Shown here piece after piece: positions 24,301 to 63,200 of a stretch of 64,000 nucleotides of DNA. Within the stretch, counting starts at the first letter, position 1; each line of letters begins with the position of its first letter. A program made the translations under genes and the position numbers. The notes below the pieces were generated by a model. That model was not told where the DNA came from. It was given only the letters and a program-made list of their open reading frames with translations, and did no database searches. Source of the DNA: Bugula neritina (Eukaryota; Bryozoa; Gymnolaemata; Cheilostomatida; Bugulidae); the NCBI GenBank assembly GCA_964035545.1, contig OZ037769.1:3193001-3257000 (forward strand), in the 5' to 3' direction.

Positions 24301-26237
24301 TTAGTGAATTACTAAACTCAAATTGTTTAAAATTTAAAGCAATCAACTAAAGTTTATGTTTAAGTTCTAATTTTAAACCTTGAATTTTTCATACATTTAG
24401 ACGAACTGGCAGTGTAAATGTCAATATTCAATCAATAACAATTGTGAAAGGTCTATATCTTTTTCTTGCTTTTTCATTTCAAGTTTAATTTTTGTATATT
24501 GGTCACCAAAATATTTTAGTGACTGCTGCAATGTTGTATGTTTTACCTCTCTAGGTGGTTCAAAATTGAAGTAAGCACGTCAGGTTGTAAAAAACTTAGT
24601 TAGAACTAACAGTTGAACACATAAATTTAGTTTTCAACAACTGATGTAAAGTAAATAAATAAGGGAAACCTAAACAAACCTTTATATCTTTTCAAAGCTG
24701 CGTGAAAATTACAGCAGTGCCTAATACATACTGTAAAGGGGTGTAATACAAGGTTCACTTACTGTGTGAGTTTTTTAATACTCTTTTAGTTTTCAGTGGT
24801 TTATTTTGATCTGTGGTCTGCCGGACATTCAGAAAAGCTCCAGCTAACGGGCTGAACAGCTTAACTTTTGTATTGAAGTGAGGCTAAAAAGACAAACTAA
24901 TAAAATTAATGGTTTACATGTTGAGGATTGCTTTTTTTGCCCAAATTTTTACATGGATAGAGAATTTTTATAATGGATTTCCTACAGATAAATGTGTTGC
25001 CTTTATTTCAAAGTCTATTCAGTCACAAAGGAAAATTACTTATATTGTAAACACATTGTTAACAAAACAAATTTTTATGTACTTTCTAGATTTTCAAAAA
25101 CCTGATAAAAAATTTTAAAATTAAGTTTTCAGCAAATTCTATTAAACTATTTATGTGTTTGACCATACAGTTCTCTTTTCACTAACTATACTATTTTTTA
25201 TTAATTGAAATAATTTTTTTCTTTGACTTTATATTTTGACTCTGAAAAATGCAACTTTCACCCATTTTTGGAAAAAGAATATTTTTATGAAAGTAATACA
25301 AATGTGATGTTGCACTATTCTAAAATTTTATAGTGTTTTCCCTAGTGCTACACAAGTTTACAGTTATATATGTTATAGTGTTTTCCCCAGTGCTATACAA
25401 GTTTACAGTTATATATTATGTGCACCATTTAAGCCAAAAGCATAACCAAATTATTATAGGCAAGTTCTTTATCAATGTGCTTTTTAAGAAAAGCTATTCA
25501 ATTTATTTTTAAATGTAAGTTTGTGAGAAATAAAATCTGTTCTGAAATTAACTACATTTGCTTCAAAAATATTAAAACATTTTTCAATTTTTTTTCCAGT
25601 ATCAAACATCGTAGATTAATTTGTTATGTGTTAAAATAAGTTATTTGGACATACCAGTTCTATTATCTGTCTTTCAGCTTCTAAGTAGATGTCTGACCAT
25701 CTCTCTACTGAGCGCTGTCCGTACACAACCATCTCTGCTGCCGCAAGCAGCATGAGCAACAGCAGGTGACCTTGTCGCTAAATTGTTATCACAGGTAATC
25801 AGTATCTTACAGTAGAAAAAGTAAAAAATAGTTTCTAATTCACAAATTTTAACTGTTGGTTAAATTTGTGAACTGCAAGTTTATGATTTTTTTCAAACAT
25901 ATTCATTTTATATTTTTATCCAAGTTTATTTTGTTTATACATACAATTTTAGATGCGAAAGGAAAAAATATTCAAAAACTTGCTACTTTTATTTTGAAAA
26001 AGTTTCTCACTGAGCTATTTTATTTTATTTGCTCACATCTGATATTCATTATTATTTAATCAACTACTTCATAAATACAAAATTATTGTTTGAATCTTCT
26101 AATTAAAATTGGATAATTGTGGTTAATTTAAAGTTCAATATCAGTTTTTATCAAATGTTGAATGAATCAAGAAAAAAAAACTTCCACTTGCACAGTTTGA
26201 ATTTAATATAGAATTTTTTTTAAAATCATACCTGCAT
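21354..26237 (-). CDS. Secreted protein of unknown family, divergent third member
   Basis: Five minus-strand exons: 26237-26232 (two codons only), 25777-25655, 24883-24763, 22308-22148 and 21644-21354, giving about 233 residues. Intron phases (0, 0, 1, 0) match copies A and B exactly. The N-terminus is a signal peptide (HLLLLMLLAAAEMVVYG). Aligned landmarks with the palindrome copies include exon 3 starting with proline, LWR.SEI versus LWVAKAA at the start of exon 4, ERLV.....SI near its end, AAHFMVKR versus AAYFMIRR, VQLM and VKLVRPSSVDC versus YNLVKPPTHDC. Most cysteines outside exon 5 are absent. It is clearly a paralogue but much older than the A/B duplication, and its introns are larger (up to about 2.5 kb). 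Function unknown. Confidence 0.75.
23219..23247. repeat. Hairpin-forming inverted repeat
   Basis: The ten bases cagactgaga (23221-23230) and tctcagtctg (23236-23245) are perfect reverse complements around a five-base loop, and the stem extends by two more pairs. It lies within a large intron of the third family member. It could be a chance product of ctcaga repeats. Confidence 0.6.
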
Positions 26238-26344
26238 GATCAAAATATCGCTGGAGAAAAGATTTCTCGTGTGTTCAAGTATTAAAAATGGTCGATGACT
26301 TATGATGTCGAGAATGTGATGGGTTTTGGTTAGGCATGCTGCGC

Positions 26345-26351
26345 TTTTATA
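26345..26351 (-). promoter_or_regulatory. TATA box of third family member
   Basis: Reverse complement TATAAAA within ggtataaaagc, 108 bases upstream of the ATG at 26237, matching the spacing seen for copies A and B. It supports the tiny two-codon first exon. Confidence 0.65.
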
Positions 26352-26359
26352 CCACTTTA

Positions 26360-26992
26360 CCATCCGGTTTACGTCATTTTGGCATTTGAAAAAATTTGGG
26401 GGAATTCTTGACTTCTTAAAGGGGATTGTTTTGGGCATTTTGGTTAACATTTAAAATAAAAATCTATTGGCATTATCACCTATGAACACACTTGGGGTGT
26501 GTGTATACAGTATGACTAACTTTATTGCATACAAATTGTTTGTCTTGCAGGTGTAATATGATCACACACACTATTCTCCATAACTTCCTCATTCTATTAC
26601 AAAAAGTTGATTGTTTTATATTTACTGATCAATACACTTTTACTCATTTTTACCTTTTGTAATTATACCTTACAAATTTACAGCTCTACCTGTCATTTAT
26701 TTTACTAATCATTCTAGGCGATCATAAATTATCTTTGTTCAAGAACAAATAGAACTTTGACTAACAGAAAAATACAAAAGGCGTTGAGTTTTTTGAGAAT
26801 TATAATGTGAAATACTGTGGCTCTAAAATTTTGCTTTTTGTGCATATAATTATTTCAAGCCTTTATGCATATTTTGATATTTTAAATTTATTAATTGCCC
26901 TACCCTACCTTCATTGTAGTTTTTATGCATTTACTGTTTAAAACTCAACTCAAGAACTTTAAAATAAACTTCTAAATATATTTTCTTTTTAG
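26360..26992. other. Divergent intergenic region
   Basis: Lies between the minus-strand secreted-protein gene and the plus-strand arrestin gene, so it should contain both promoters. Only the TATA box at 26345 is recognisable. An acceptor-like ttcttttttag just before 26993 suggests the arrestin start codon is in a second exon, with a 5' UTR exon not identified here. Confidence 0.45.
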
Positions 26993-27003
26993 CCATTTTA
27001 GTC

Positions 27004-33056
<6,053 letters not shown>

Positions 33057-34764
33057 CAGGTGTAAGTGCAGACCATGTATCTTGTAAATGTAAAACCCCA
33101 AAACTGTGCTATACTGGAAGAAATAATTCTTTGCTAAGTTGGTGCTTGGTTCAAGTGAAATACTATAAATTTTCAGCTAGTGTATCTTAGATATAATAAT
33201 GTGACAATTATTTTGTGAACTACATAATTTGCAAAAACACATTTCGGCTTCAACATTTAATGTAATATTTTTTGTTTATACTTGCTTTATATACAGATGG
33301 ATTTTTTTGTTGTTTTTAGGCTCTCTCACAAATAACTTGATGCAGATAAAATCTTCTATAGCTAAGAAGAACTATTAGAAAGGAACGTATCGAAAATAAA
33401 AACTAACTGTTCAACAGCTGGTGTGTTTCCTCGCCAATCTACTGCTTATGCATAGAAACTAGAAAGTCACAACTTTTACAAGTCACTATTTAGAGCTTTT
33501 ATTTTACGGCCATACCTGGCTACAGTCCACTAACAAGCCAATACTCATGGATGCATTAAAGTGGCTAACAACCCAGGCTTGCATATGACATATACTCTCT
33601 CGCTAACTCCATCCATTGTTTTTGCTTACTGGTATGATTGCTTACCTATTGAAGCTGCTGATCACTTATCTATAATTTACTTTATTTTCATATTATACTC
33701 GGATTGTAATTCTTTAACATATTTTTCTATTGTAGATGATTTTTCCATATTGCATTAATCTTTTCCTACTGTAATTTTTTTATCCAATGGAGATATTACG
33801 TCCTTTGGAAATTTTCTGGTTTAGAGTAGAATTTTTGGTTGTGTATTTTTTAGATTCTTGTGTTTAGACTTTACTGAGCTATTTTGATTTTAGTCACTTT
33901 ATGAGTAGTGCTAGTTGTTTTACTTTCCACTTGTAACAAATTTTTAGTTCAAGAACAATATAATTATGGTGAAAATGCATCACAATGGATACTAATGACA
34001 TTGAACAGATGGTATATTAGTTGAACCTGCTAGTGTTATTTGTTTTAAGCTAAGTACTGTTATTTTTTAACACTGTGAAAACTAATAACACCAAGTGAAC
34101 ATCAGCATACTAATACTCATTTTGATATCCTAAAATCATCCACTATCTAAATCTTGAATAAGAAAATATATTGTTTTAAAACTTCTATCAATTATTTTAA
34201 AATAATTTATTACAATTTCAATGCAATATATTATAAGCATTGTATGCTTGCATACTTACATTGACCCAGCCCTACTCTACTAGTATTACTATTAAATTTA
34301 CTGTATTATTCATTTTCATTTTGATTTACTTTTAAAATTAGTAATTACAATCAGTGTAAGCGACAAGTGCTACCCAAGTCTTAAAGTGAAACTAAATGTT
34401 GAATACTCACTCAATTAGCAATACTTAATCTCACGCATATTGATATTGGAACTGTAAATTTGAAAGCCTATGATTGAAAATTTCTGCAAGCTTTTTTATT
34501 AAACAAACGTCAAGACAGCAATCATCCGCCAGAAAACCACTTTTTTGGGGATTGTGTAAGTTATAATGATAATATAGAGTATAGACAAAGGTGTTACTTT
34601 AAAGAAAAAGTAAAACACTAAAACGAAACTCGTCGTTATGTGAGCAACCTTGACACAAGGAAATTTAACTCGTTTGGCGCGAGAACAGGTAACACAATAA
34701 AACGAAAGTATTCGTAAGGAAGGAGAAAAAGTCTCCCAATCCGTCTAAAAAATCTTCACACATC
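33057..34764. other. Intergenic, arrestin to SmD1
   Basis: Arrestin 3' UTR with AATAAA at 33395-33400, then AT-rich sequence without a supported gene. The SmD1 promoter should lie just before 34765; no TATA box was seen, as is common for housekeeping genes. Confidence 0.5.
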
Positions 34765-37204
34765 ATGAAGCTTGTGAGGTAATGCTGAATTGAAATTGCT
34801 TTAGCTCGTAAATAGAATATCAATCAAACTATAATTAAGATATTTTATGGCTTACTATATCAATCCAGCGTAATAAATGGATAATAATAAGATAGTAATA
34901 CTATAACTTTGAGGTTATTAATAAATTAAAAAACAATATTAAATTAAAATGACCATTACTTTTTATTAAATTGAGTTACACTTCAACATCAAAAAAATTA
35001 AACTTTGCTTTGCGTGCAACAATGCACTTGAAATGAAACCGTATAATGATACAATTTTAGTAATTATTAAATATTAACAATAATCATAAATAAGTATTAA
35101 TTTGAATAATTATAATAATAATTTGTGATATTTACATTAATTTTAAATTTAATAAAACATGATGATTATGATGATTTCGCTAATATCAATAATAATATTA
35201 TTATAATTATTATTAATAGTTGTACATGATACCTACATATGGGTTTTTTTAATATTTGAATTGGCAAATATTTAAGATCAATTCAATAAATATAATATTA
35301 TTAATGGTCTCAATTTCAAAAGTTGGGTTGAAAGTTGGTCACGACTGTGCATTGAAATTTGTAAAATTAGACTTGAATTTCAAAATTAACGTGAATAACT
35401 TTGTGAATATTTGTGTCAGATTGTTGAAATTAGGCTCAAGACCAACACTAACGTCACACTACTGAGTACTGAGAGCAAGTTTAAGCCTAGGGCTAGGAGT
35501 AACTGTAAGCCTAATCCTTACAGTTATAGTTTATTGGTTATATTTAATTTTATATTAAATTTAATCAACTTAAACATTAAGTTATAGTCATACTTATATT
35601 TATAGTTTAAGTCGTTCATACTTATATTTATAGTTCTAGGTCTAGAAAGTTAGTTGGTGTTTATGGCTAAACCGATTTTAATAAGTCTAAATACACAGAA
35701 TGAGAATGTTGGTTTATAATGAAATTAGAATAAACAAAATTTGAAAAAGCTTCTGTGAACAGTAGCAGTTGCTATATGCTGGCTAAATTTGAAGCTAGTC
35801 TCACTGCCATCTAAAATTTAGTTGGAAAAACTTTCTAGTGCATCTTTTTTTATGATGAGTTTCAGATTCTCATCTAATCAAACTGCTCCAAAGCACATCT
35901 TAACTTGCAAAACTTGAAAAATTAAGTGAAATTTAATAACTAATACTATGGATAAGTTTCATTTTAAATATTGCTATTTATTTCGCTATTGCATGTAGAG
36001 GTTAAGTGTACCTTAAGTTATTGTAGATTTAATATTTTCCACTAATTCTAGAAGAGATCATTTCTGACAGTCCCGTTATCATTCTTGTATTTACAGTTGA
36101 AAGTTTTTCTTCTATGGACTTGGCCACTCATTATTTATCAATTTTATTTGTAGGTTTTTAATGAAACTCAGTCATGAGACTGTCACTATAGAATTGAAAA
36201 ATGGTACACAGGTTCATGGCACCATCACAGGTAAACTAACGCCAGGTGTTTTCTCCCTTCGCTTAGTATTTAATCACATGAGTTTGTAAGCCAATACAAC
36301 TCGATTAAATGTCACTCTAGTGTGCATGAATTTTATCTTCAATTTATATTTTGTCAAGTATTTCCAACATGTTACTGAAACAAGTTTATGCAATAGGAGT
36401 TCATGACATTTATGGGTTGTCTTCTCATAAAATATAAACCTTACCATGTCTTTGTTTCGTGAATACTTGAAATATTGATATATTGTTTTTGTAGGTGTAG
36501 ATGTATCTATGAACACACATCTTAAAGCTGTTAAACTAACTCAGAAAGGCAGAGAGCCTGTAGCTTTGGACACACTAAGTATTAGAGGAAATAATATAAG
36601 GTATTACATACTGCCAGATAGTTTACCACTAGACACGCTGTTGGTAGATGATGCACCTAAGGGCCGCGGGAGAGGTGATCGAGGGAGAGGTTAGTATCCA
36701 GTAGGCCTCGTAGAAATTGTTTTTGGTAACAATCTAATTAAATGGTAATTAGAATGATGAAAATGTACATTATAATTGTAGTCTTTCGCATGAATTCAAT
36801 TAAATGTTGAAGTAGAACTTCTATACCCGGTCCCTGTAGGATTGCATTTGATGGTACCTTGCAATCTGCATATTTTTGGTTGCCTATTCTTACAGATAGT
36901 ATCATACTAGTAGAATCATTCTTCTCAAAGTAGTCTTGTGCCCTGCAATATATTTAATATTATAGGATGGCAATAAAATATGTTCTTGCAAGTGTATCAT
37001 TGATACTTATTCATTCACAAGGCGGTTTTGTCCTATAACATATTATCCTGAATTGTGTATTTCCTTGTATGCTTACAGTTGCCTACAACTTTTATGTTGT
37101 ATGTTTTAGGCCGAGGAATGCGAGGGAGTAGGGGTGGAAGAGGAAGAGGAAGGGGGGGTCGTGGGGGTCCAGGACGAGGTAGAGGTGGTCCACCTCGAAG
37201 ATAA
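34765..37204 (+). CDS. SNRPD1: Small nuclear ribonucleoprotein SmD1
   Basis: Four exons: 34765-34778, 36154-36230, 36495-36689 and 37110-37204, giving 126 residues (human SmD1 has 119). It starts [20 protein letters not shown], the Sm1 motif, followed by [20 protein letters not shown], and the Sm2 motif [20 protein letters not shown]. The C-terminus is a long glycine-arginine tail ([10 protein letters not shown] type) ending in PPRR, the substrate for symmetric arginine methylation in this family. The protein is part of the heptameric Sm ring on U1, U2, U4 and U5 snRNAs and acts in pre-mRNA splicing. Only 14 coding bases lie in exon 1, followed by a 1.4-kb intron. AATAAA is at 37456-37461. 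Confidence 0.97.
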
Positions 37205-39085
37205 TCCCACTGTTCGTTCAACTTAACTTTATATAGTGAATTTGTCAAACGTAATTCCACTTATTAAATGTAGGCTTCTTGAATCCACGCTGTATGGTAA
37301 AATTTTACAATTAATTGGGCCAAAAACAAAAGGATTCAAGTTGCGTTTTTTAATTAGTAAAGAGATGATGTATTGGTGTCACTGCCTGGTGAACTGTATA
37401 TATTTTATCTTCTGCTTCATCAATGTACATAGTTTTGTAATCCTGTGTTTGCTAAAATAAAATATTATCTTTCAACTCTATTATTTGTGACCATTCTATA
37501 AACCACCCTGCAGATATTATATTAGAATGCATTTATGCTGTCACTGTGTACAAAAAGCTAACAAACTTTAAGTTGGGCCACAGTGCTTTTTTGGAATTAT
37601 CTTTCCCCAAAAATTTTTTGTGATGATAATATGCTGTGGACATGGAATTTATTCAGATTCTAGCAGTAGTAAGAGATTAAAATTTTATAAACCCTACAGT
37701 GGTGTATTAACTACTACTCAACAAGTTGAAATTGCACTTGGACTAAAAAGTATTAATATGCTTTCATTCAATAATGTTCGTTGATGTCAGCATTGCTGTA
37801 GTAATGAGTGCGAATTGTACAAGTTTGCTCTCAGATACTGGGGTGGATTGTAAAATTATTTTATCCGGGTCAAATGAGGACCAGCAATGAGTCTGCTTGC
37901 AATTACTATTTTGCTATATTTCAGTATAGGTTGGCCATTATCTTGTCGAGAGTGAAATAATTTAGTAGCCAGCTGGCAGTGATTGGAGCTATACAAGCTT
38001 ATAAATAATGAGTTTCAATACGTATGCTATTCAGCCAATAGCAGCCAACATAATGTATTAAGGATTGAACATAGACTGATTCTACTAGCAATACAAATTC
38101 GAGAGCCAAGTGCTACTCTTTTTTTATAGTAAATTGGCAATGACAAACGGGGTAAGCTGAAATCAAAAGCATATAATATATTATATCACACTAGCTAAAC
38201 CAACTTGTTCGCTTTGCGATTTGCTTAAAAATTTAGCGGGACCTAGAAAGAACATTTTTTATTTAGCCTCGAAACATTTGGAAAGTTTTTCAAAATTTAT
38301 AAAATTAGTTCTTATAGATTGCAATTAATTTAATTCATTTATTATTTTTTTGTAGAGTAAATTCGAAACATAGTCAACCTTTAGAAAAGTTTCTTTTCGA
38401 CTACACAGCGGATAACTCTGTCGTCATAGATACAAGACATGGCGTCACGAGCACTTGCTGTGAATTGAAGAAAATCGTAACATTGAATATTGTTCCAAAT
38501 TTTAAAAAATTCAATTATTCCGACTAATAAATAAGCAAAAATTGATAATCATTGACGTTTTTCATGTAACATAGTTGTCGTGCAAACGTATTATTGTGGT
38601 GTATATATAATTATATCAACTAGAACTGTAAGTATAACTTCTAACAGTAACTTGTCTATGAAAATAGTCCAATAATTATACAAATATTTTGTATAATTAT
38701 AATAATCATGGTTCTGTTGCTGCAAAATAATAGTAGCATATGTATAGTATTGCTTGTAGTGTTTAAAATAAACTGATTTATTGTAACCATAAATTCATAA
38801 AAACAATTCCTCGATTCTATAATAATTACTTAACCTGTGGTGTGGAATAAGAAGAAGTTTTTTATTTATTTTGTTTCAATGAAACTGCTCTTTGATTTGA
38901 TTAAATGCTAAATTACAATAATATAAATGAAATAATTTATTTAACTTAGAATAAAATACAATTCAAAACAGTGCTGACATTTTTCAAGTAATTTTGCCAT
39001 TATTCAAAACTCAGACTGAGCATTAACTAAGAATCAACTAAGCTCAGTCGACGAAGTAGAAATTATTTTACATTTGCAGTTCGCT
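37205..39085. other. Intergenic, SmD1 to TRP channel
   Basis: SmD1 3' UTR to about 37480, then AT-rich sequence without recognised elements. An in-frame stop (tag) upstream of the ATG at 39086 supports that start. An acceptor-like catttgcag precedes it, so a 5' UTR exon may lie further upstream. Confidence 0.5.
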
Positions 39086-59690
<20,605 letters not shown>

Positions 59691-60252
59691 AGACTGATCT
59701 GAATAAGAAACAAACTGCCGGATCTTGAGTTCTGGCAGCTTTCTGGAAACCTTTCCATCGCATGTTTAGTTTATGATAGTGAGTAACAATTTAAAATACA
59801 GTTGATCATAGTAGAGAAAGATTCTAGGAGGTTTAATAAAAGATCAATAGTGAAAGTACTCAAAACTATTGATGCGTGCTTCTAATTTTTAATGACATAC
59901 TGGTTTTATAAACTAACAAATTTTATGGAATTTTTACATCCGTTTATTTTCATCAGTTTAGTCTTGTGTAGGGTAATGTAATTAATATTTTCATTTGCTT
60001 GCTTTTATTCTAATTATTAAGCTGCATGCTTAGCTTGGTAGATTGCAAATTTTATATATTTTGATATTTTATTTTGTAATAATTTTGATTTATTTAAAAA
60101 ATAAACAATCTTGTTCCTCTTACATATACAAAAACATACGTTTAAATAATAAATTGTGAGCAAAACACAAACATAAATTATGATGAGAGACAAAAAGTCA
60201 TGAACAGTGCAAACTAACAATATAAACAAATGGTGAGCACACTATGGTAGCA
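59691..60252. other. Convergent intergenic region
   Basis: Between the stop of the channel gene and the stop of the minus-strand membrane-protein gene. AATAAA for the channel is at 59835-59840; a reverse-complement signal for the other gene lies near 60089. Only about 560 bases separate the coding ends. Confidence 0.6.
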
Positions 60253-63200
60253 CTATTGTTCGGGTATTTCAACACTAGTCATAGAGACAGCAATGCTGCT
60301 TGTACTTGTTTTCATTCTCTCCAGAGCAGCCATGTTTTTAGAGTCTGCCGGCATGTGCTTACTATGTACTGGTTTTACAGTGTACACAGTTGGGGGTCGA
60401 GATTGAGATGTTGTAAGTTGCTTAGAGCCATTCACCGTAGGTGGTCTAGTACTAGTAGGTGGTCTAGTACTCACACTAGTAGGTGGTCTAGTCTGGTTGG
60501 GCGTTTGTTTTGAACTTGTGTCAGTAGACGGTTCTGTATCTGCTTTTGTAGCAGGTTGACCATCTGAAGATTTATCTTTTTCTTTTTTAACCCTCAGTGA
60601 TACGATTCCAGCAAACTTATTTTTGTCTCGTTTGACAGTTTGACCGGCTGCTTCTCTGCACTTGTCAATCACAGATTGAATTGCGAATGACAAAAATAAA
60701 GGAATTATTATGAGGTTAGTGACAAAGACAATGGCGAAAGAATGATAGTTGGCTACTAGAAAAGTAGCTGCGCACACCATGAATGAGCAGACATACACGG
60801 CAGAAAAGTTTAGTTGTGCCGTCGTTATGGAGTTGCCGAAGTTATCCGGTGCAATGTGGTCAAAGTAATACTGGTAGATCAATACACAGTAGCCTATTAA
60901 TACAACTGCCCAAATCATGAATATCAGATCTATCCACCATTCTCTCAAAACATAAAACACTCGCTGAAAAGTTCCAAGTGATTGTATATCTCTCAATCTT
61001 CCTGGTGTGGCGTGGACATTTTTTCCTGCAAATCCCATAATGCTTTTAGCAACTTCGCCTTGATCTTCAAGTTTTTTTCTACAGTCTTCCTTTTTTATAA
61101 CTTCCAAATTGATTTTGATCATGAGCTCTAGAATGAAGTAATAGTTGGCAAACACAAACACAAAAATACTGAGAATTGGCAAGATTATGGTAGCCATGAG
61201 CATTATGGCAGTGGTATAAGATATGTGTATCTTTTCCTTTTCTGCTATCTCTTGTGGAAGATTCTCGGGCAGATTTTCAAAATATATTTGTAGAGTTAAT
61301 TGAAAAAGTAAAAACGCAAACAAGAAAACATTTAAGATTATCGTATAAAAAATTCTTGAAGTAATATCGAATCGAGTCGTTCCAGTAGCATCTCCAAACA
61401 TCTCGTTGAGATTGGTAATAAACCTGTACGTCATGTAGATTCTTGTGGCGTACACATATGATAAACTTAGCATGTCAAACGTTATCAAGATCAAATCCAA
61501 AACTCCCTAAAATCGTATATAAAACATTCAATACTAATATTGTTGGAGTAAATTATAGTAATTGAATAGTAAAACTATACTATGCTCTAACTAGACAAGT
61601 GAACCATATATATGCAAGCATGCATGCTTTCATCATCCTACATATAAGACTATACGTAACGTTATGCTTCTTAACATCAAATATTCTTACCTTTCTAAAA
61701 AATTAAGCCACTGATTGATCATAATAAAAAACAGGTACTTTAATTTTAAAAATGGTGTATATGTAAGTAGATATGTATAATTCCTAAATATTTGATTATT
61801 TTAGAAACTCAAAAGGTATAAGTAATTTGTTGAATACAAGTAATTTCTAACTTTTTCAAGATATCTTTTAGCAAATTTCATAAATACGACTAAAATTTAG
61901 TAAATTTATTACAATTTTCCAGACTATAAAAATAACATACCACATGTTGATCATAGCCAATTTTACTTCCATTTTCAAAGTCTTCAAAGACTCTGTCCGT
62001 GGTGACACTGATGAGTGAGCAGAGAACTGTGGGATACAGCAACACTTCAGCGAGGATGTTGTCTATTAACTGCTGCCTCTTCTCAAAGGCCTGCTGCTGC
62101 TCATCGGTTTTCTTTTTATACCAGGCAGTCCTATGAACGAGAGCGTTGAGTGTGAGCAGCACCACGTCAACCATGTCCATCATGAAGCAGGTGAAACCAA
62201 ACTCTCGGTTGGACGCTGTTTTCAGCACTTCTGATCTGATGAGGTCAACGACACTGGCAATAATGCTGACAGCTAACACCAAGTACGGCAGCAGTGTTGT
62301 TATCAGACTGAAGAACTTGTTTAAAGGTCTTTCAGTCAAAGTCTCAACTACCTAGAGAGGAAATTAATAAATAAATGATAGAGTTTTCTTCTCTTACAAG
62401 ATTACCTAATAACTTACACTTGCTCATCACTATAAACATAATGCAAAAATTTGCTCATATTTTTATTTGAAAATAAAATGTGCAATACAAATTTTTCCTT
62501 TATCTATATCAATCCAAATACACACACACACACACACGCACGAAAGCACACACACACATATATATATTAGATATTAGCTATATGTTATGTAAGCTACTAA
62601 AAACTATTTGTTTTTTCATGCTTTATTGCGAAAAAATATTTTAGTATTTATTATTATTGCATACACTATATTTGTTATTATCTCTTACTTTAGGAATAAA
62701 TGTCATATGCATGTTACAATAATGTTCAATAGCATTCATAGTTGTAACTTTGCTTATTGCATAAAGTTTATTCTGCAGTGTGCAATGTTCTAGCAGTTTA
62801 GACATGTATACAAACTAAAATAAAACTGAACATTTGATTTACATCTGTTATATACCAAAAGTGCAAAATGGGCCCATGATATATCAAACGTTCTAGCCTT
62901 TCATATAACTCTGCTACCAACTGCTATAACGGTACAGAGAGCAGACAATTTCTGTATATACCTTCAATCCTTCCTGGACCTGCTCAGTATTCTCCTTGTA
63001 GCCTGCTCTCTGAGTCTTCTTCACAACCACACTTTCAACCCACTTGGTGAGAGGTTTATCAGACCACGAGCTATCATTGAGCTCTTTTATCTGCAACACC
63101 CGGATGTGACATCACTCTCTAGTTCAACATATCATTCCGATATTACAAAAAGTATTCTGTATTATCCAAAACAACCCATTCTTTGAGTTGCTTTCTCTTT

